64,000 nucleotides of DNA from positions 310,001-374,000 of the forward strand of contig NZ_MWWS01000004.1 in assembly GCF_002259585.1 (NCBI RefSeq). Reading direction: 5' to 3'. The notes under the pieces are model-generated. The model saw only the letters and a list, made by a program, of their open reading frames with translations, was not told the DNA's origin and made no database searches. Shown here one piece after another: positions 32,312 through 41,703 of this stretch. The stretch's first letter is position 1. Each line of letters begins with the position of its first letter. This stretch comes from Bombiscardovia coagulans. Its GTDB lineage: Bacteria; Actinomycetota; Actinomycetes; Actinomycetales; Bifidobacteriaceae. The translations under genes were made by a program, and so were the position numbers.

Positions 32312-33010
32312 ATGGTTAATCGCAAGCCACTGTCAGCATTAATCGAGCCGGGTTGGGCTCGGGCTTTAGCACCTGTCGAAACACAAATCCATCACATGGG
32401 AGACTTCCTGCGCTCAGAATTAGCTCAAGGTCGTCGTTACCTGCCTGCAAGTAAGCAGATATTGCGAGCTTTCACTATTCCTTTTGAAGAGGTCAAAGTC
32501 CTCATTGTCGGGCAAGATCCTTACCCCACTCCAGGTCATCCAGTCGGACTCAGCTTTTGCGTAGATGCTCATGTAAGTCCTCTTCCTGGTAGTCTCCGTA
32601 ATATTTATTCAGAGTTAGTTTCAGATTTAGGTCTACCTCAACCTTCTAATGGCGATTTAACTCCATGGACTCATCGAGGAGTACTCCTCCTCAACCGCTG
32701 CCTGACAGTACAAGTAGGTAAACCAGCCAGCCACCGCGGTAAAGGTTGGGAAGAAATCACCGATGCCGCCATTACTGCTCTCAACACGCGAACGGATAGC
32801 CAAGGGCATATTAAGCCCCTAGTAGCCATCCTTTGGGGACGACAAGCTCAAAGCTTAGAACCGCTTCTCACTAATGCTTATATTATAAAATCAGCTCATC
32901 CATCCCCTCTTTCAGCCCGTCATGGATTTTTTGGATCACGACCATTTTCTACAGCAAATGATGCACTCCAGTCAATGGGTGATACACCTGTGAATTGGGA
33001 GCTACCGTAA
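32312..33010 (+). CDS. ung: Uracil-DNA glycosylase
   Basis: Removes uracil from DNA. Motif [12 protein letters not shown] carries the water-activating Asp; motif B is [14 protein letters not shown] with the conserved His. 232 residues from the ATG at 32312. The open frame begins at 32234, but the first 26 codons have no homologue, while [18 protein letters not shown] onward matches the start of mycobacterial Ung, and GGTGGA lies before this ATG. Precedes moxR by 56 bp on the same strand. Confidence 0.95.
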   Translation: MVNRKPLSALIEPGWARALAPVETQIHHMGDFLRSELAQGRRYLPASKQILRAFTIPFEEVKVLIVGQDPYPTPGHPVGLSFCVDAHVSPLPGSLRNIYSELVSDLGLPQPSNGDLTPWTHRGVLLLNRCLTVQVGKPASHRGKGWEEITDAAITALNTRTDSQGHIKPLVAILWGRQAQSLEPLLTNAYIIKSAHPSPLSARHGFFGSRPFSTANDALQSMGDTPVNWELP

Positions 33011-33066
33011 TACCTGCTATGGCAACTTCAGGTAAGTAGTCATGAAATGCCAGTAGAGTAATACAT

Positions 33067-34143
33067 ATGGTTTTATTCTCTCCTCACAGCAATTTAGGGG
33101 CGGCAATTCCCCAACAGATGCCTGCACAGCCGGCCATTACTCACGATTCAAGCAGCCCATTGACTCGCGATGATATTCAACGAGCTCACCTGCTGACCGA
33201 TCGCATTCGTTCTCAGTTCTCATCAGCTGTTGTGGGGCAAGAACAGCTTCGAGAATCTCTCATACTCTGCCTTGTTGCCTCAGGACATATTTTGATTGAA
33301 TCTGTCCCTGGCTTAGCAAAGACAACAGCAGCGCAAACCCTATCCTCTAGCGTTTCAGGCTCATTTAAACGGGTACAGTGCACGCCAGACTTAATGCCTT
33401 CTGACTTAGTAGGAACTCAAGTATTTGACTTTTCACGTCAGCAGTTCACAACCCAGTTAGGACCGATCCACGCCAATATAGTGCTCCTGGACGAAGTGAA
33501 CCGTTCCAATGCCAAGACACAATCTGCCATGCTGGAAGCCATGGCCGAAGGAGCCACCACTATCGGCGGGCAACGTATACCGTTACCCCAACCCTTCATG
33601 GTAATAGCTACGGAAAATCCTATTGAGGAAGATGGAACTTATACCCTACCTGAAGCTCAGATGGATCGTTTTATGATGAAAACCGTCATGACATACCCAT
33701 CGTCTGATCAGGAAACGCAGATGTTGCAACTACTGACCAGCAGAGGCACAGACATGCCATCAGCTTCTAGCGAAGACCAAATAAGTTTACAGGATGTCGA
33801 ATTTTTACGTTTGGCTGCTCGACGCGTACATGTGGCAGATGCAATCATGCGGTATGCAGTAGATATAACAGCAACAAGCCGTGGATCAGGAAGCCGCCCC
33901 ATCCAAGGATTGTCAAGCAAGGTTCGCCTAGGAGCCAGTCCTCGCGCTTCTATTGCTTTAATCCGTATTGGCCAAGCACATGCGCTACTTCACGGGCGAG
34001 ATTATGTGGTTCCAGAAGACGTAAAGAGTTTCGCCCACGAAGTGCTTCGTCACCGCATTTTACTAACCTTCGAAGCTCTAGCAGATGCAGTAACTAGTGA
34101 TCAGATTATAGAAACCATCCTATCGACGGTGCCCACTCCATGA
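33067..34143 (+). CDS. MoxR-type AAA+ ATPase
   Basis: 358 residues. AAA+ ATPase with a Walker A-like loop ESVPGLAKTTAA, Walker B IVLLDEVNRSNAKTQSA, sensor FMVIATENPIEEDGTYTLPEAQ and arginine-finger region DRFMM. MoxR proteins act as chaperones that mature VWA-domain partners by inserting metal or folding them, and two VWA genes follow in this operon. The last codon overlaps the DUF58 start (ATGA). First gene of a six-gene coupled operon. The ribosome site before the ATG is weak. Confidence 0.93.
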   Translation: MVLFSPHSNLGAAIPQQMPAQPAITHDSSSPLTRDDIQRAHLLTDRIRSQFSSAVVGQEQLRESLILCLVASGHILIESVPGLAKTTAAQTLSSSVSGSFKRVQCTPDLMPSDLVGTQVFDFSRQQFTTQLGPIHANIVLLDEVNRSNAKTQSAMLEAMAEGATTIGGQRIPLPQPFMVIATENPIEEDGTYTLPEAQMDRFMMKTVMTYPSSDQETQMLQLLTSRGTDMPSASSEDQISLQDVEFLRLAARRVHVADAIMRYAVDITATSRGSGSRPIQGLSSKVRLGASPRASIALIRIGQAHALLHGRDYVVPEDVKSFAHEVLRHRILLTFEALADAVTSDQIIETILSTVPTP

Positions 34144-35081
34144 TTCCAGTTGTAAGTAGAAATGACCCTATCCGACGCAAAATTGAAACGTTAAGCACTC
34201 AATTAAGCCTGCCAACAGTGCGTCGCGCCCTGGGCATTCTAGAAGGCGAACATCCGTCAGGAAAAATCGGTGGCGGTTACGACTACCAAGGTATTCGCGC
34301 ATACGAAACCGGAGACGAAGCTAGGTTGATTGACTGGCATTCAAGTGCTCGAATGGGTCGCCCGATGGTAGTTGAGCGTGAGCGCATGGTTACCAGCAAA
34401 AGCTGGCTTCTTATGGATGCTGGTGTAGAAATGCTGGCGAGCACCCCTCATGCAGAAGTCACAGCAACTGTTGCTTCCAATGCTCTACGTTTATTTGCAG
34501 CACTTTGCCTACGACGTTCAGATGAAGTATCTCTCGTGCTCGCAGACAATAAGACAATCAGTCGAATACCCTGCCAAGGCGGGTTTGCCAGCTTTGAAAG
34601 CACCTTAGACCATGCTCTATCACAACAGTTTTTGCATCCAAGGAATATTGACGCCCTTCTAGGCTATGCAGAACGCATTAGAGACTCTAATTCTCTCATC
34701 GTTATAGCAACAGACGAAACTGCTATTCAGAACAAACACATAGAAAGCATCCGTAAACTAGCACAAACGCACCCACTGATACTAGTCTCTGTCGCAACAC
34801 TCAATCCTCTTGCGCCTAACAATGCTATCAAGCACATTACAGATGGATACACTGGCTGTCGGCTACCTGCCTTCTTACGTAAGCCCCAATTAGGTCTAGA
34901 AGTACAGACCCACCGGCATTACCAGAATTTAGCTTTGAAACGAGACTTAACTCGTACAGGCTCACAACTCATGCATGTGAGTTCCAGCGAAAGCATGCTT
35001 ACAGAATTTACCCGCACACTATCAACTGCTCATTTGACTTCCTCGAAGAGACAAGTCAGACAACTGGGAACGGTTCAATGA
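34140..35081 (+). CDS. DUF58 domain protein
   Basis: 313 residues. Conserved DUF58 core GGGYDYQGIRAYETGDEARL followed by DWHSSARMGRPMVVERE, then a VWA-like fold (SWLLMDAGVEM, LIVIATDE). No membrane segments. It is always found next to MoxR and VWA genes and is thought to be a partner of the MoxR ATPase. The ATGA overlap with moxR and with the next gene couples its translation to both. Confidence 0.93.
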   Translation: MIPVVSRNDPIRRKIETLSTQLSLPTVRRALGILEGEHPSGKIGGGYDYQGIRAYETGDEARLIDWHSSARMGRPMVVERERMVTSKSWLLMDAGVEMLASTPHAEVTATVASNALRLFAALCLRRSDEVSLVLADNKTISRIPCQGGFASFESTLDHALSQQFLHPRNIDALLGYAERIRDSNSLIVIATDETAIQNKHIESIRKLAQTHPLILVSVATLNPLAPNNAIKHITDGYTGCRLPAFLRKPQLGLEVQTHRHYQNLALKRDLTRTGSQLMHVSSSESMLTEFTRTLSTAHLTSSKRQVRQLGTVQ

Positions 35082-35650
35082 CGGCAACATTACTGACATA
35101 CCACCCTCTCGCCATAAACCACACAGGGCGTTTTTTACTACTGAAACTGCCAGAAAATAAGCCTCTACCGCCACTGTCCTCCGAGCAAATACTGATAGGA
35201 ATCGGTCTGCTATGCCTTGTAACAGCCCTGACCCTATGCCTACTCATTGCCTTTCTGTCCAAACCCAAGAAAAAGAAACTACCACCGCCTACTGAGTCTC
35301 GTATATTGACCGACAAGGATAAGTGGAAACATAGGATCGCCGAGGTTGTGAACAGCTATGAGAACGGGCACTATAATCAAGCTCAATCTATGGAACAACT
35401 AGCTGAAATTGTACGTTCTTTTGCCTCTCAGGCCACCGGAACTGATCTGACTACCCTAACCTTGGCCGAGCTCAACCAGCAGCCAAGAACGAACGACAAT
35501 CGCGAACAACTCGACTTATTACGGCAAACGATCAGCGCGCTCTATCCGCCAGAATTCGCGAATCCCAAGATCAACAAACAAGCACAAGAAACTCAGGTTA
35601 GTGAAGCAGCTCACTGGGTCTCAACATTTGTGGAGAGGTGGCAGCAATGA
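35078..35650 (+). CDS. Single-span membrane protein of MoxR/VWA operon (DUF4381-like)
   Basis: 190 residues: short external N-terminus, one membrane span (about 43-66, ILIGIGLLCLVTALTLCLLI), a Lys/Pro-rich stretch and a helical cytoplasmic domain (WKHRIAEVVNSYENGHYNQA ... AELNQQP). Position between DUF58 and VWA genes and the topology match DUF4381 proteins of Bat/MoxR operons, but the sequence likeness I see is only general. Overlaps both neighbours by ATGA. Confidence 0.75.
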   Translation: MTATLLTYHPLAINHTGRFLLLKLPENKPLPPLSSEQILIGIGLLCLVTALTLCLLIAFLSKPKKKKLPPPTESRILTDKDKWKHRIAEVVNSYENGHYNQAQSMEQLAEIVRSFASQATGTDLTTLTLAELNQQPRTNDNREQLDLLRQTISALYPPEFANPKINKQAQETQVSEAAHWVSTFVERWQQ

Positions 35651-36750
35651 TAAGCTCGAACCTCACTTGGCGCTGGCCATGGTTGATGGCAATACTCGTC
35701 ATCGTTACTATCGCAGCAAGCTTATTGACCTATTGGATAGCCGGGAAAACCCGAAAGCCTACGAATACTCTCTCGAACGACAAGCAGGGTACAGCTGTGG
35801 TCTACAGCTTAGCTGAAGACTTAGAGACTGAATCAGCTAAGACAAGATACCAAACATGGCATCGATTAAGTCGTTTTGGCACCCTTCTGCTTGCATTGAT
35901 TCTATTAATTGCCACTCTCCTATCTGGTCGCCCTTCGAACGTAGACCACAGTCAAGTGAACAGTCGTTCACGCGATATTGTATTGTGCTTGGACGTTTCA
36001 GGCTCGACGCTACCTTACGATAGAGAAGTACTGAAAACCTATCTTGACTTGGTCAAGAATTTTCAAGGCGAACGAATAGCGCTCAGTATCTTTAATTCGA
36101 CATCTCGTACAGTGTTTCCTTTAACAGATGACTACGAACTTGTTCATAAGCAGCTGACTCAGGCCAACACCATTCTCAAGGGAGTGCAAACTCAGCATGA
36201 TATTGATAGGATGAGCGACAAACAATATCAAGCTATTTCCGATTGGTTGGAAGGCACACAAAATCGTAAAGATACCACTTCCCTCATTGGTGATGGATTA
36301 GTCGCTTGCGCTGCGATGCTGCCAGGATTCACCGCAGATCCCAATAAACAAGGTTCTCAAAGCGCTAGTAAAACACGTAGTTCTTCTATTGTATTAGCCA
36401 CTGATAACGTCGCCTCAGGGAAGCCAACTTACACCCTTGAAGAAGCCCTTAAACTGACTCATGCTGCCAATATTAATGTAGATGGGCTGTATTCCGGTCC
36501 CCGTCAGAGTGAGCAAGACGAAAGCACCCTGCAGATGAAAGATCTCATTGAAGCCCAAGGAGGCGTATTCTTGCTCCAAAACAAGAATGATTCAATTAGC
36601 TCTTTAGTTACTGAGATTGAACGTAGACGGGGCAATGACGCGGATCACACAGAGGAATCTAACCTTGTAGATACTCCTGGTTGGTGGACTCTGACACTCT
36701 GCCTCCTCCTAGGCTGCTACCTACTATTGGTCTGGAGGTTACAGCGATGA
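35647..36750 (+). CDS. VWA-domain membrane protein (BatA-like) 1
   Basis: 367 residues. N-terminal membrane spans (about 10-28 and 80-97), a VWA domain with the metal site DVSGSTLPYD and a later ILATDN-like strand (SIVLATDNVASGK), and a C-terminal span (WWTLTLCLLLGCYLLLVW). The MIDAS motif DxSGS is intact, so it can bind Mg2+ and a partner. A GTG at 35638 is in frame, but the ATG at 35647 makes an ATGA overlap with the upstream gene, like all other junctions here. Likely a substrate of the MoxR ATPase. Confidence 0.9.
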   Translation: MISSNLTWRWPWLMAILVIVTIAASLLTYWIAGKTRKPTNTLSNDKQGTAVVYSLAEDLETESAKTRYQTWHRLSRFGTLLLALILLIATLLSGRPSNVDHSQVNSRSRDIVLCLDVSGSTLPYDREVLKTYLDLVKNFQGERIALSIFNSTSRTVFPLTDDYELVHKQLTQANTILKGVQTQHDIDRMSDKQYQAISDWLEGTQNRKDTTSLIGDGLVACAAMLPGFTADPNKQGSQSASKTRSSSIVLATDNVASGKPTYTLEEALKLTHAANINVDGLYSGPRQSEQDESTLQMKDLIEAQGGVFLLQNKNDSISSLVTEIERRRGNDADHTEESNLVDTPGWWTLTLCLLLGCYLLLVWRLQR

Positions 36751-37772
36751 GAGCCTGGACATTACATCCTTCATTAGGTTGGATTGCAGGAAGTATTATT
36801 GCCGCTATCATGCTGGTTCTTGCTATAGTAGGACCAATTCTGTACCACCGAACAGGCAGTAATACTGACACTAGCCGGATAGCAGTAGTTCGACGTAGCC
36901 TTATGGCAATCGTGCTAGCATTCATGGTCCTCACACCTAGTCAAGTTCAGCAGGTAACCAATAAGGCTGTGAGCGCCACAGATGTCTATATTGCTGTGGA
37001 TGTGACCGGCTCTATGGCTGTTCAAGATGCTCACTATGGTTCCCAAGAGACGCTGACACGTCTAGCAGCTGCACAAAAAGCTGTCAATGATATCGTTGCC
37101 ACATACCCTGCGGCATCCTTTGCTGCTATTCATTTCGGAACGAACGCAACCATAGACCTCCCTATTACTCCTGACGCTCGTGCTGTGACCAACTGGGCAG
37201 ACAACCTTACCACCGAACCTACATCCCTATCGTCTGGTTCAAGTCTGGATGCCCCTATTGATCCACTTACAATAGCAATGAAAGAACGAAAAGATCAGCA
37301 TCCCAACAACCGCATTGTTTTATACATCATTTCTGATGGCGAGCAAACAAGTGCCCAGCAAAGAAAATCCTTTTCTACCCTGCGCGCATATCTTAATACT
37401 GCTTTCACTGTTGGGGTAGGTTCTAGCCAAGGCGGAAAAGTACCAGTCAGTGATATTGGATTCAACGAGCAGAAACAAGGTGGACAATGGGTTATTGACC
37501 CGCAGACTGGTCAACCCGGTATTTCTAAGATGGACGAGCGCGAACTCAGGAACATTGCTGACGAAACGAGCGGCACCTATTTGCCAACCGATAGTGACCA
37601 TACCGTTGCCAACGGTCCGGCAGCTAAGAGTTCTTCACGTTACCAGGTGCAAACTACTCAGAGTAAGCACGAACGAATCACTGCTGTGGTATGGCCCTTA
37701 GCTTTGCTTCTATTGGCCCTGCTTGTTTGGGAAATGATAGATTGGATTGTCAGTTCGAGGAGACTGCTATGA
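36747..37772 (+). CDS. VWA-domain membrane protein (BatA-like) 2
   Basis: 341 residues. Two N-terminal membrane spans (about 15-35 and 55-72), VWA domain with AVDVTGSMAVQD (MIDAS, with Thr in place of the first Ser) and LYIISDGEQT, C-terminal span near 318-336 (VVWPLALLLLALLVWEMI). Paralogue of the gene before it. The ATG at 36747 overlaps the previous stop (ATGA), so I prefer it to the longer open frame from 36681. Confidence 0.9.
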   Translation: MRAWTLHPSLGWIAGSIIAAIMLVLAIVGPILYHRTGSNTDTSRIAVVRRSLMAIVLAFMVLTPSQVQQVTNKAVSATDVYIAVDVTGSMAVQDAHYGSQETLTRLAAAQKAVNDIVATYPAASFAAIHFGTNATIDLPITPDARAVTNWADNLTTEPTSLSSGSSLDAPIDPLTIAMKERKDQHPNNRIVLYIISDGEQTSAQQRKSFSTLRAYLNTAFTVGVGSSQGGKVPVSDIGFNEQKQGGQWVIDPQTGQPGISKMDERELRNIADETSGTYLPTDSDHTVANGPAAKSSSRYQVQTTQSKHERITAVVWPLALLLLALLVWEMIDWIVSSRRLL

Positions 37773-38329
37773 GCATCAGACATACCCCAAGTAAGCCAAA
37801 AACACGAGCGCCTCTCGCTTTGAGGATATTACTAGGTTTGTTAGCACTGCTTATTGTATGCGCTGGCTTCTTCAGCCTGTGGAACGCGCATGCTGTCAAG
37901 TCGTATAACCAAGCAAGCACCAGCTTGACAGATAATCTCAAAGCTGCCCGCCAGCCCCAGATTGACGTCGACAAACTTGCACATGCACAACAGCAAGTTG
38001 ACACCCTCTTTTATGAAGCCCAACAGGGGTCCTTTGTCCTTCTCCCAACTGTGCGCCAACATATAGCTCATAATGCTGAAATATCTCAAGCTTTTACTCA
38101 AGCTCTCATCCAAGAACAGAGTAAGACCCAACCCCACACGAATTCCAAACAGTTAAGTGAGCAGCATTCCACAGAGAAGAAAGACCAGGATTCACAAGGT
38201 CTAACTCCAGAGCAACGACAGCAGGTTGAAGACTTACTGAAACGTAATCAAGATTTGCAAAACGCAAATCCTCAGCCCAGCAATGCACCTTCGAAAAGTA
38301 GTTCTAACAAACAGACGAAACCTTGGTAG
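37769..38329 (+). CDS. Small single-span membrane protein ending the VWA operon
   Basis: 186 residues, family not recognised with certainty. A basic cytoplasmic N-terminus, one span (LALRILLGLLALLIVCAGFF), then an external helical domain (AHAQQQVDTLFYEAQQGSF) and a Gln/Asn/Ser/Lys-rich tail. Overlaps the second VWA gene by ATGA. The last gene of the MoxR operon; in function it may be a scaffold or assembly partner, which is inference from position only. Confidence 0.7.
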   Translation: MSIRHTPSKPKTRAPLALRILLGLLALLIVCAGFFSLWNAHAVKSYNQASTSLTDNLKAARQPQIDVDKLAHAQQQVDTLFYEAQQGSFVLLPTVRQHIAHNAEISQAFTQALIQEQSKTQPHTNSKQLSEQHSTEKKDQDSQGLTPEQRQQVEDLLKRNQDLQNANPQPSNAPSKSSSNKQTKPW

Positions 38330-38431
38330 GCTGCCACCTTTATCCACAGTATGTTGTAGCTATAAATCGACCTTTGACCACAACACAGTTATTCGTTGAA
38401 CTGCGAGCTTCATAAGCAGTCAAATAGGGGT

Positions 38432-38722
38432 ATGACGATATTTGAATATACACATCCATCGCTACACATCGAGGATGCTACTAACTGTCCCTGCCACAAC
38501 ATAGTCCAAGAATGCGTAAATACCATTGAACAAATACTGGCCTCTAGCACTCGCACTCTTGACGAAACCGAAGAAACCCTTGCTTCTGCCAGCAGGATCG
38601 ACTGGCAGGGAGATGCTGCTCAGGCTTACCGAGAAAACCTGCAAAAGACGCAACTCATAATCAAACAGCACAGACACAATCAGGTCGACTGCCAACGCAT
38701 ATTGGCTCAGGCTCAGCTATGA
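38432..38722 (+). CDS. WXG-like small helical protein
   Basis: 96 residues. The central SRIDWQGDAAQAYRENL has a W-x-G at residues 58-60 followed by the small-residue and Tyr pattern seen in WXG100/EsxA-type helices; two helices flank it. Two cysteines near residues 19-21 are unusual for the family. Overlaps the hydrolase gene by ATGA, so the two proteins are made together and probably interact. I prefer the ATG at 38432 to one 12 codons earlier, which has no ribosome site. Confidence 0.7.
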   Translation: MTIFEYTHPSLHIEDATNCPCHNIVQECVNTIEQILASSTRTLDETEETLASASRIDWQGDAAQAYRENLQKTQLIIKQHRHNQVDCQRILAQAQL

Positions 38723-40230
38723 GCAGGCAAGTTCGAGCCGCACTCAGCGGACAAGGTCTCAGTCAAGCGGAACTAGAACAATTTTCTTCCATTGCCCTAG
38801 CACTACAAGGAGCTTGCACCGATGTGAGGACGCTTTCGAAAAGTTGGGGGCAATTGTCAGGATACCTCATGCAAAAGCATGCCGTCATCAGTCAAACTCC
38901 ATGCCGCTTATTAGGAAATGGTTCTGTTAGCGGACACGCCAATATAGCATTTGCAGCTATTGCATCCTCAGCAGACAATTATTCACAGACATGTAAACAG
39001 CTTGGCGATCACTTGGAAAATCTTGCCGCCAACTTAATCCGTACTTACTCACTCTACTCGCAAGCTGAGGAAAGATTAACGAGTCTGCTGAGCAGGGTCA
39101 CACAAGGGGCTTTTAATACAGCACCTCTTTTCTTTGGCCTTGTTGCTACTGGCGTGGGTACTGCTCATGCAATTTTCGACAATCTAAAAGATGGCAAAGG
39201 TGTCGGTTTAGATCCATACGATATAGCGAGACATACCAAAGGAATCCATGAAAGCTTTATGGAAGGGTTAGCCAACAATCTTTACAGCAACAAACGATTA
39301 ATAGCACTGCTGGCACCGAATGGTGAGCTTGATGTCGATCATAGTGTAAATGCATTTTCAGGTAAACTTTCTGTCCTCTCCTCTCGCCTGGCACATCAAG
39401 CAAGGGGAAACCATCTGAGTGTGACACAAGTACAACCGACTGAGAACTGCTTGAGCAGTTCCCACACCATCGATCAAGCTCTGAGTAATTTACACCGGCT
39501 TGGAAGCTGTGAACGAGGAATAAGCTACGCGACCGTTGCTGTCCAAAAATACCGGCATTCAGATGGAAGTGTGGGTTGGATTGTCACTATTCCTGGCACT
39601 AACGACCATCCGGACTCCCCTATGGGATGGGAGCAGAATCTTGAACTAATGAGCAACAATAAGCAGCAACGCATGCAGGCAGCTAGTGCGCGTTTCGTTC
39701 ATGAAGCTATGCAACAGGCAGGAATAAAACCACAAGATTCAGTAGCTTTAGTCGGACACTCACAGGGAGGGATAGTTGCAGCAACCATCGCAAGCGATCT
39801 CAGTGAGAACTACCGTATTGAGCATGTCGTCACAGCAGGATCACCAATTGCCAACCATCCAATACCAAGGCGAACATGGGTGACATCGGTAGAAATGGAT
39901 GACGAAATAGTAGCCAGTCTAGATGGAACAAAGAATCCGAAACGTGACAACTGGTTAACGGTGACAGGAAGCACCTTGCCTATACCTAGTTCAATGCCTG
40001 TAGCCGGACACACACCGGTAGCAGATGCTCGAGAAAGCCGTGAACTCTCACACGGCATGAATTACCAAAGAGCCGCATGGCAAAACGCCGTCAGCCAAGG
40101 TAGACCAGCCCAACGTCGGCATGACGACCATTTTGCTAGCATCAGCGAAGGTAGCTTGGAAGAAACCAACTATTATCAAGGCCGCCTTCACCATCAACAG
40201 GATGAAATCTCATCAAAAAGAACCCCCTAA
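38719..40230 (+). CDS. Alpha/beta serine hydrolase with WXG/LXG-like N-terminal helical region
   Basis: 503 residues. N-terminal ~190 residues are helical with patterns such as LSKSWGQLSGYLMQKH and LGDHLENLAANLIRTYSLYS, like the targeting regions of type VII substrates. Residues about 260-460 form an alpha/beta hydrolase: strand WIVTIPGTNDHP, nucleophile elbow VALVGHSQGGIVAA with Ser348, VVTAGSPIANHPI, and MDDEIVASLDG (possible acid). The His is probably in the region of RHDDHF or SHGMNY. There is no signal peptide. Acts on an ester or lipid substrate by fold; the physiological role is unknown. Coupled to the WXG-like gene. Confidence 0.75.
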   Translation: MSRQVRAALSGQGLSQAELEQFSSIALALQGACTDVRTLSKSWGQLSGYLMQKHAVISQTPCRLLGNGSVSGHANIAFAAIASSADNYSQTCKQLGDHLENLAANLIRTYSLYSQAEERLTSLLSRVTQGAFNTAPLFFGLVATGVGTAHAIFDNLKDGKGVGLDPYDIARHTKGIHESFMEGLANNLYSNKRLIALLAPNGELDVDHSVNAFSGKLSVLSSRLAHQARGNHLSVTQVQPTENCLSSSHTIDQALSNLHRLGSCERGISYATVAVQKYRHSDGSVGWIVTIPGTNDHPDSPMGWEQNLELMSNNKQQRMQAASARFVHEAMQQAGIKPQDSVALVGHSQGGIVAATIASDLSENYRIEHVVTAGSPIANHPIPRRTWVTSVEMDDEIVASLDGTKNPKRDNWLTVTGSTLPIPSSMPVAGHTPVADARESRELSHGMNYQRAAWQNAVSQGRPAQRRHDDHFASISEGSLEETNYYQGRLHHQQDEISSKRTP

Positions 40231-40276
40231 ACAACACTGAAACGGGCTGTTGAGACTCTCGCGTAGTCTAGAAAGC

Positions 40277-41701
40277 ATGGAGTTGAGCAAGATAGAGCCG
40301 ATGATTACTTTAAGTCCCTTGGATGGACGTTACCGCACTCAGACAGCGCCACTGGTAGAATTTTTGAGTGAGGCCGCCCTCAACAAAGAGCGTGTCGAAG
40401 TAGAAGTTGAATGGATGATCCTCCTATCAAATGGATACAACGGCAATGGTTCAAAGCCAGTACTAGAAGGTTTACAACCGCTCTCACGAACTCAAATAAG
40501 CTACTTACGTTCACTAGTTAGCGACTTTAATAGATCCAGCATGGATGAATTAGCAAGTTTCGAAGCTCAAACTCATCATGATGTTAAAGCGGTAGAGTAT
40601 TTCATTGATAGCCGATTAGACCAATCACGAGATCCGCAACTCTCTGCTATCAAACCTCTCGTTCATTTCGGCTGCACCAGTGAAGATGTCAATAACATCG
40701 CTTATGCCCGTGCAATTAAAACAGCAATAACGCAAGTATGGCTACCGAGCATGCAGTCTTTACTGGAACAGTTGGAAGATATGTCGCAAACATATCGTTC
40801 CCTCCCCCTTCTCTCCATGACACACGGACAGCCAGCAACTCCCACCACCCTCGGTAAGGAATTAGCTGTATACGTCTATCGCTTGCGACGACAGCTTCAA
40901 CACCTTGAACAACAGGAGTATTTAGGTAAGTGGAACGGCGCAACAGGTACATTTGGTGCCAGCTTCGTTGCAGTTCCGCACGTAGATTGGATAGCTCTGT
41001 CCCAACATTTCGTTCGCGAACGCATGGGTTTGGACTGGAATCCTCTGACAACGCAAATCGAGTCACATGACTGGCAAGCTGAGGTATACTCCACCATCAG
41101 CCACAGTAATAGGATCCTACACAACCTAGCAGTAGATATATGGATGTATATTTCCCGTGGCGTATTTGCGCAAGAACCTGTACAAGGTGCAACTGGATCT
41201 TCGACCATGCCGCATAAAGTGAACCCTATTCGTTTCGAAAACGCCGAAGCTAACTTGGAACTCTCTTGCTCGGTATTAGAGAGCCTGGCATCCACGCTCG
41301 TAGAAAGCCGTTGGCAGCGCGATCTCACTGATTCAACTACACAGCGCAATGTCGGTGTAGGCCTGGGGCACAGCTTGTTGGCAATTGCCAACCTACGCAG
41401 CGGTTTACAAGGTATTCATCCCAATACTACTGTCATGGAAACAGAACTCGATAGTAATTGGGAAGTACTAGGAGAGCCAATTCAGACTGCTATGAGGGCT
41501 GCTGCCTTACAAGGACAGAGTGGCATGGATCATCCTTATGAACGAGTGAAAGAGCTCATGAGAGGAAAAGACATCAACCAAACAGATGTTGAACACTTCA
41601 TACACTCGCTTAACTTTACAGCACAGGATCAAGACCGTTTAGCCAGTCTCACCCCAGCTCAATACACAGGCTTAGCAGATCAACTAGTAGATTTTGAGTA
41701 A
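40277..41701 (+). CDS. purB: Adenylosuccinate lyase
   Basis: Cleaves SAICAR and adenylosuccinate in purine synthesis. 474 residues of the E. coli-like subtype: SPLDGRYRTQTAPLVEF, QTHHDVKAVEYF, FGCTSEDVNNIAYA, MTHGQPATPTTLGKE and the signature GSSTMPHKVNPIRFENAE. The start is placed at the ATG at 40277 because MELSKIEPM aligns with the E. coli start MELSSLTA; TTG at 40250 is in frame and has no support. The flippase-like gene begins 2 bp after the stop. Confidence 0.96.
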   Translation: MELSKIEPMITLSPLDGRYRTQTAPLVEFLSEAALNKERVEVEVEWMILLSNGYNGNGSKPVLEGLQPLSRTQISYLRSLVSDFNRSSMDELASFEAQTHHDVKAVEYFIDSRLDQSRDPQLSAIKPLVHFGCTSEDVNNIAYARAIKTAITQVWLPSMQSLLEQLEDMSQTYRSLPLLSMTHGQPATPTTLGKELAVYVYRLRRQLQHLEQQEYLGKWNGATGTFGASFVAVPHVDWIALSQHFVRERMGLDWNPLTTQIESHDWQAEVYSTISHSNRILHNLAVDIWMYISRGVFAQEPVQGATGSSTMPHKVNPIRFENAEANLELSCSVLESLASTLVESRWQRDLTDSTTQRNVGVGLGHSLLAIANLRSGLQGIHPNTTVMETELDSNWEVLGEPIQTAMRAAALQGQSGMDHPYERVKELMRGKDINQTDVEHFIHSLNFTAQDQDRLASLTPAQYTGLADQLVDFE

Positions 41702-41703
41702 CG

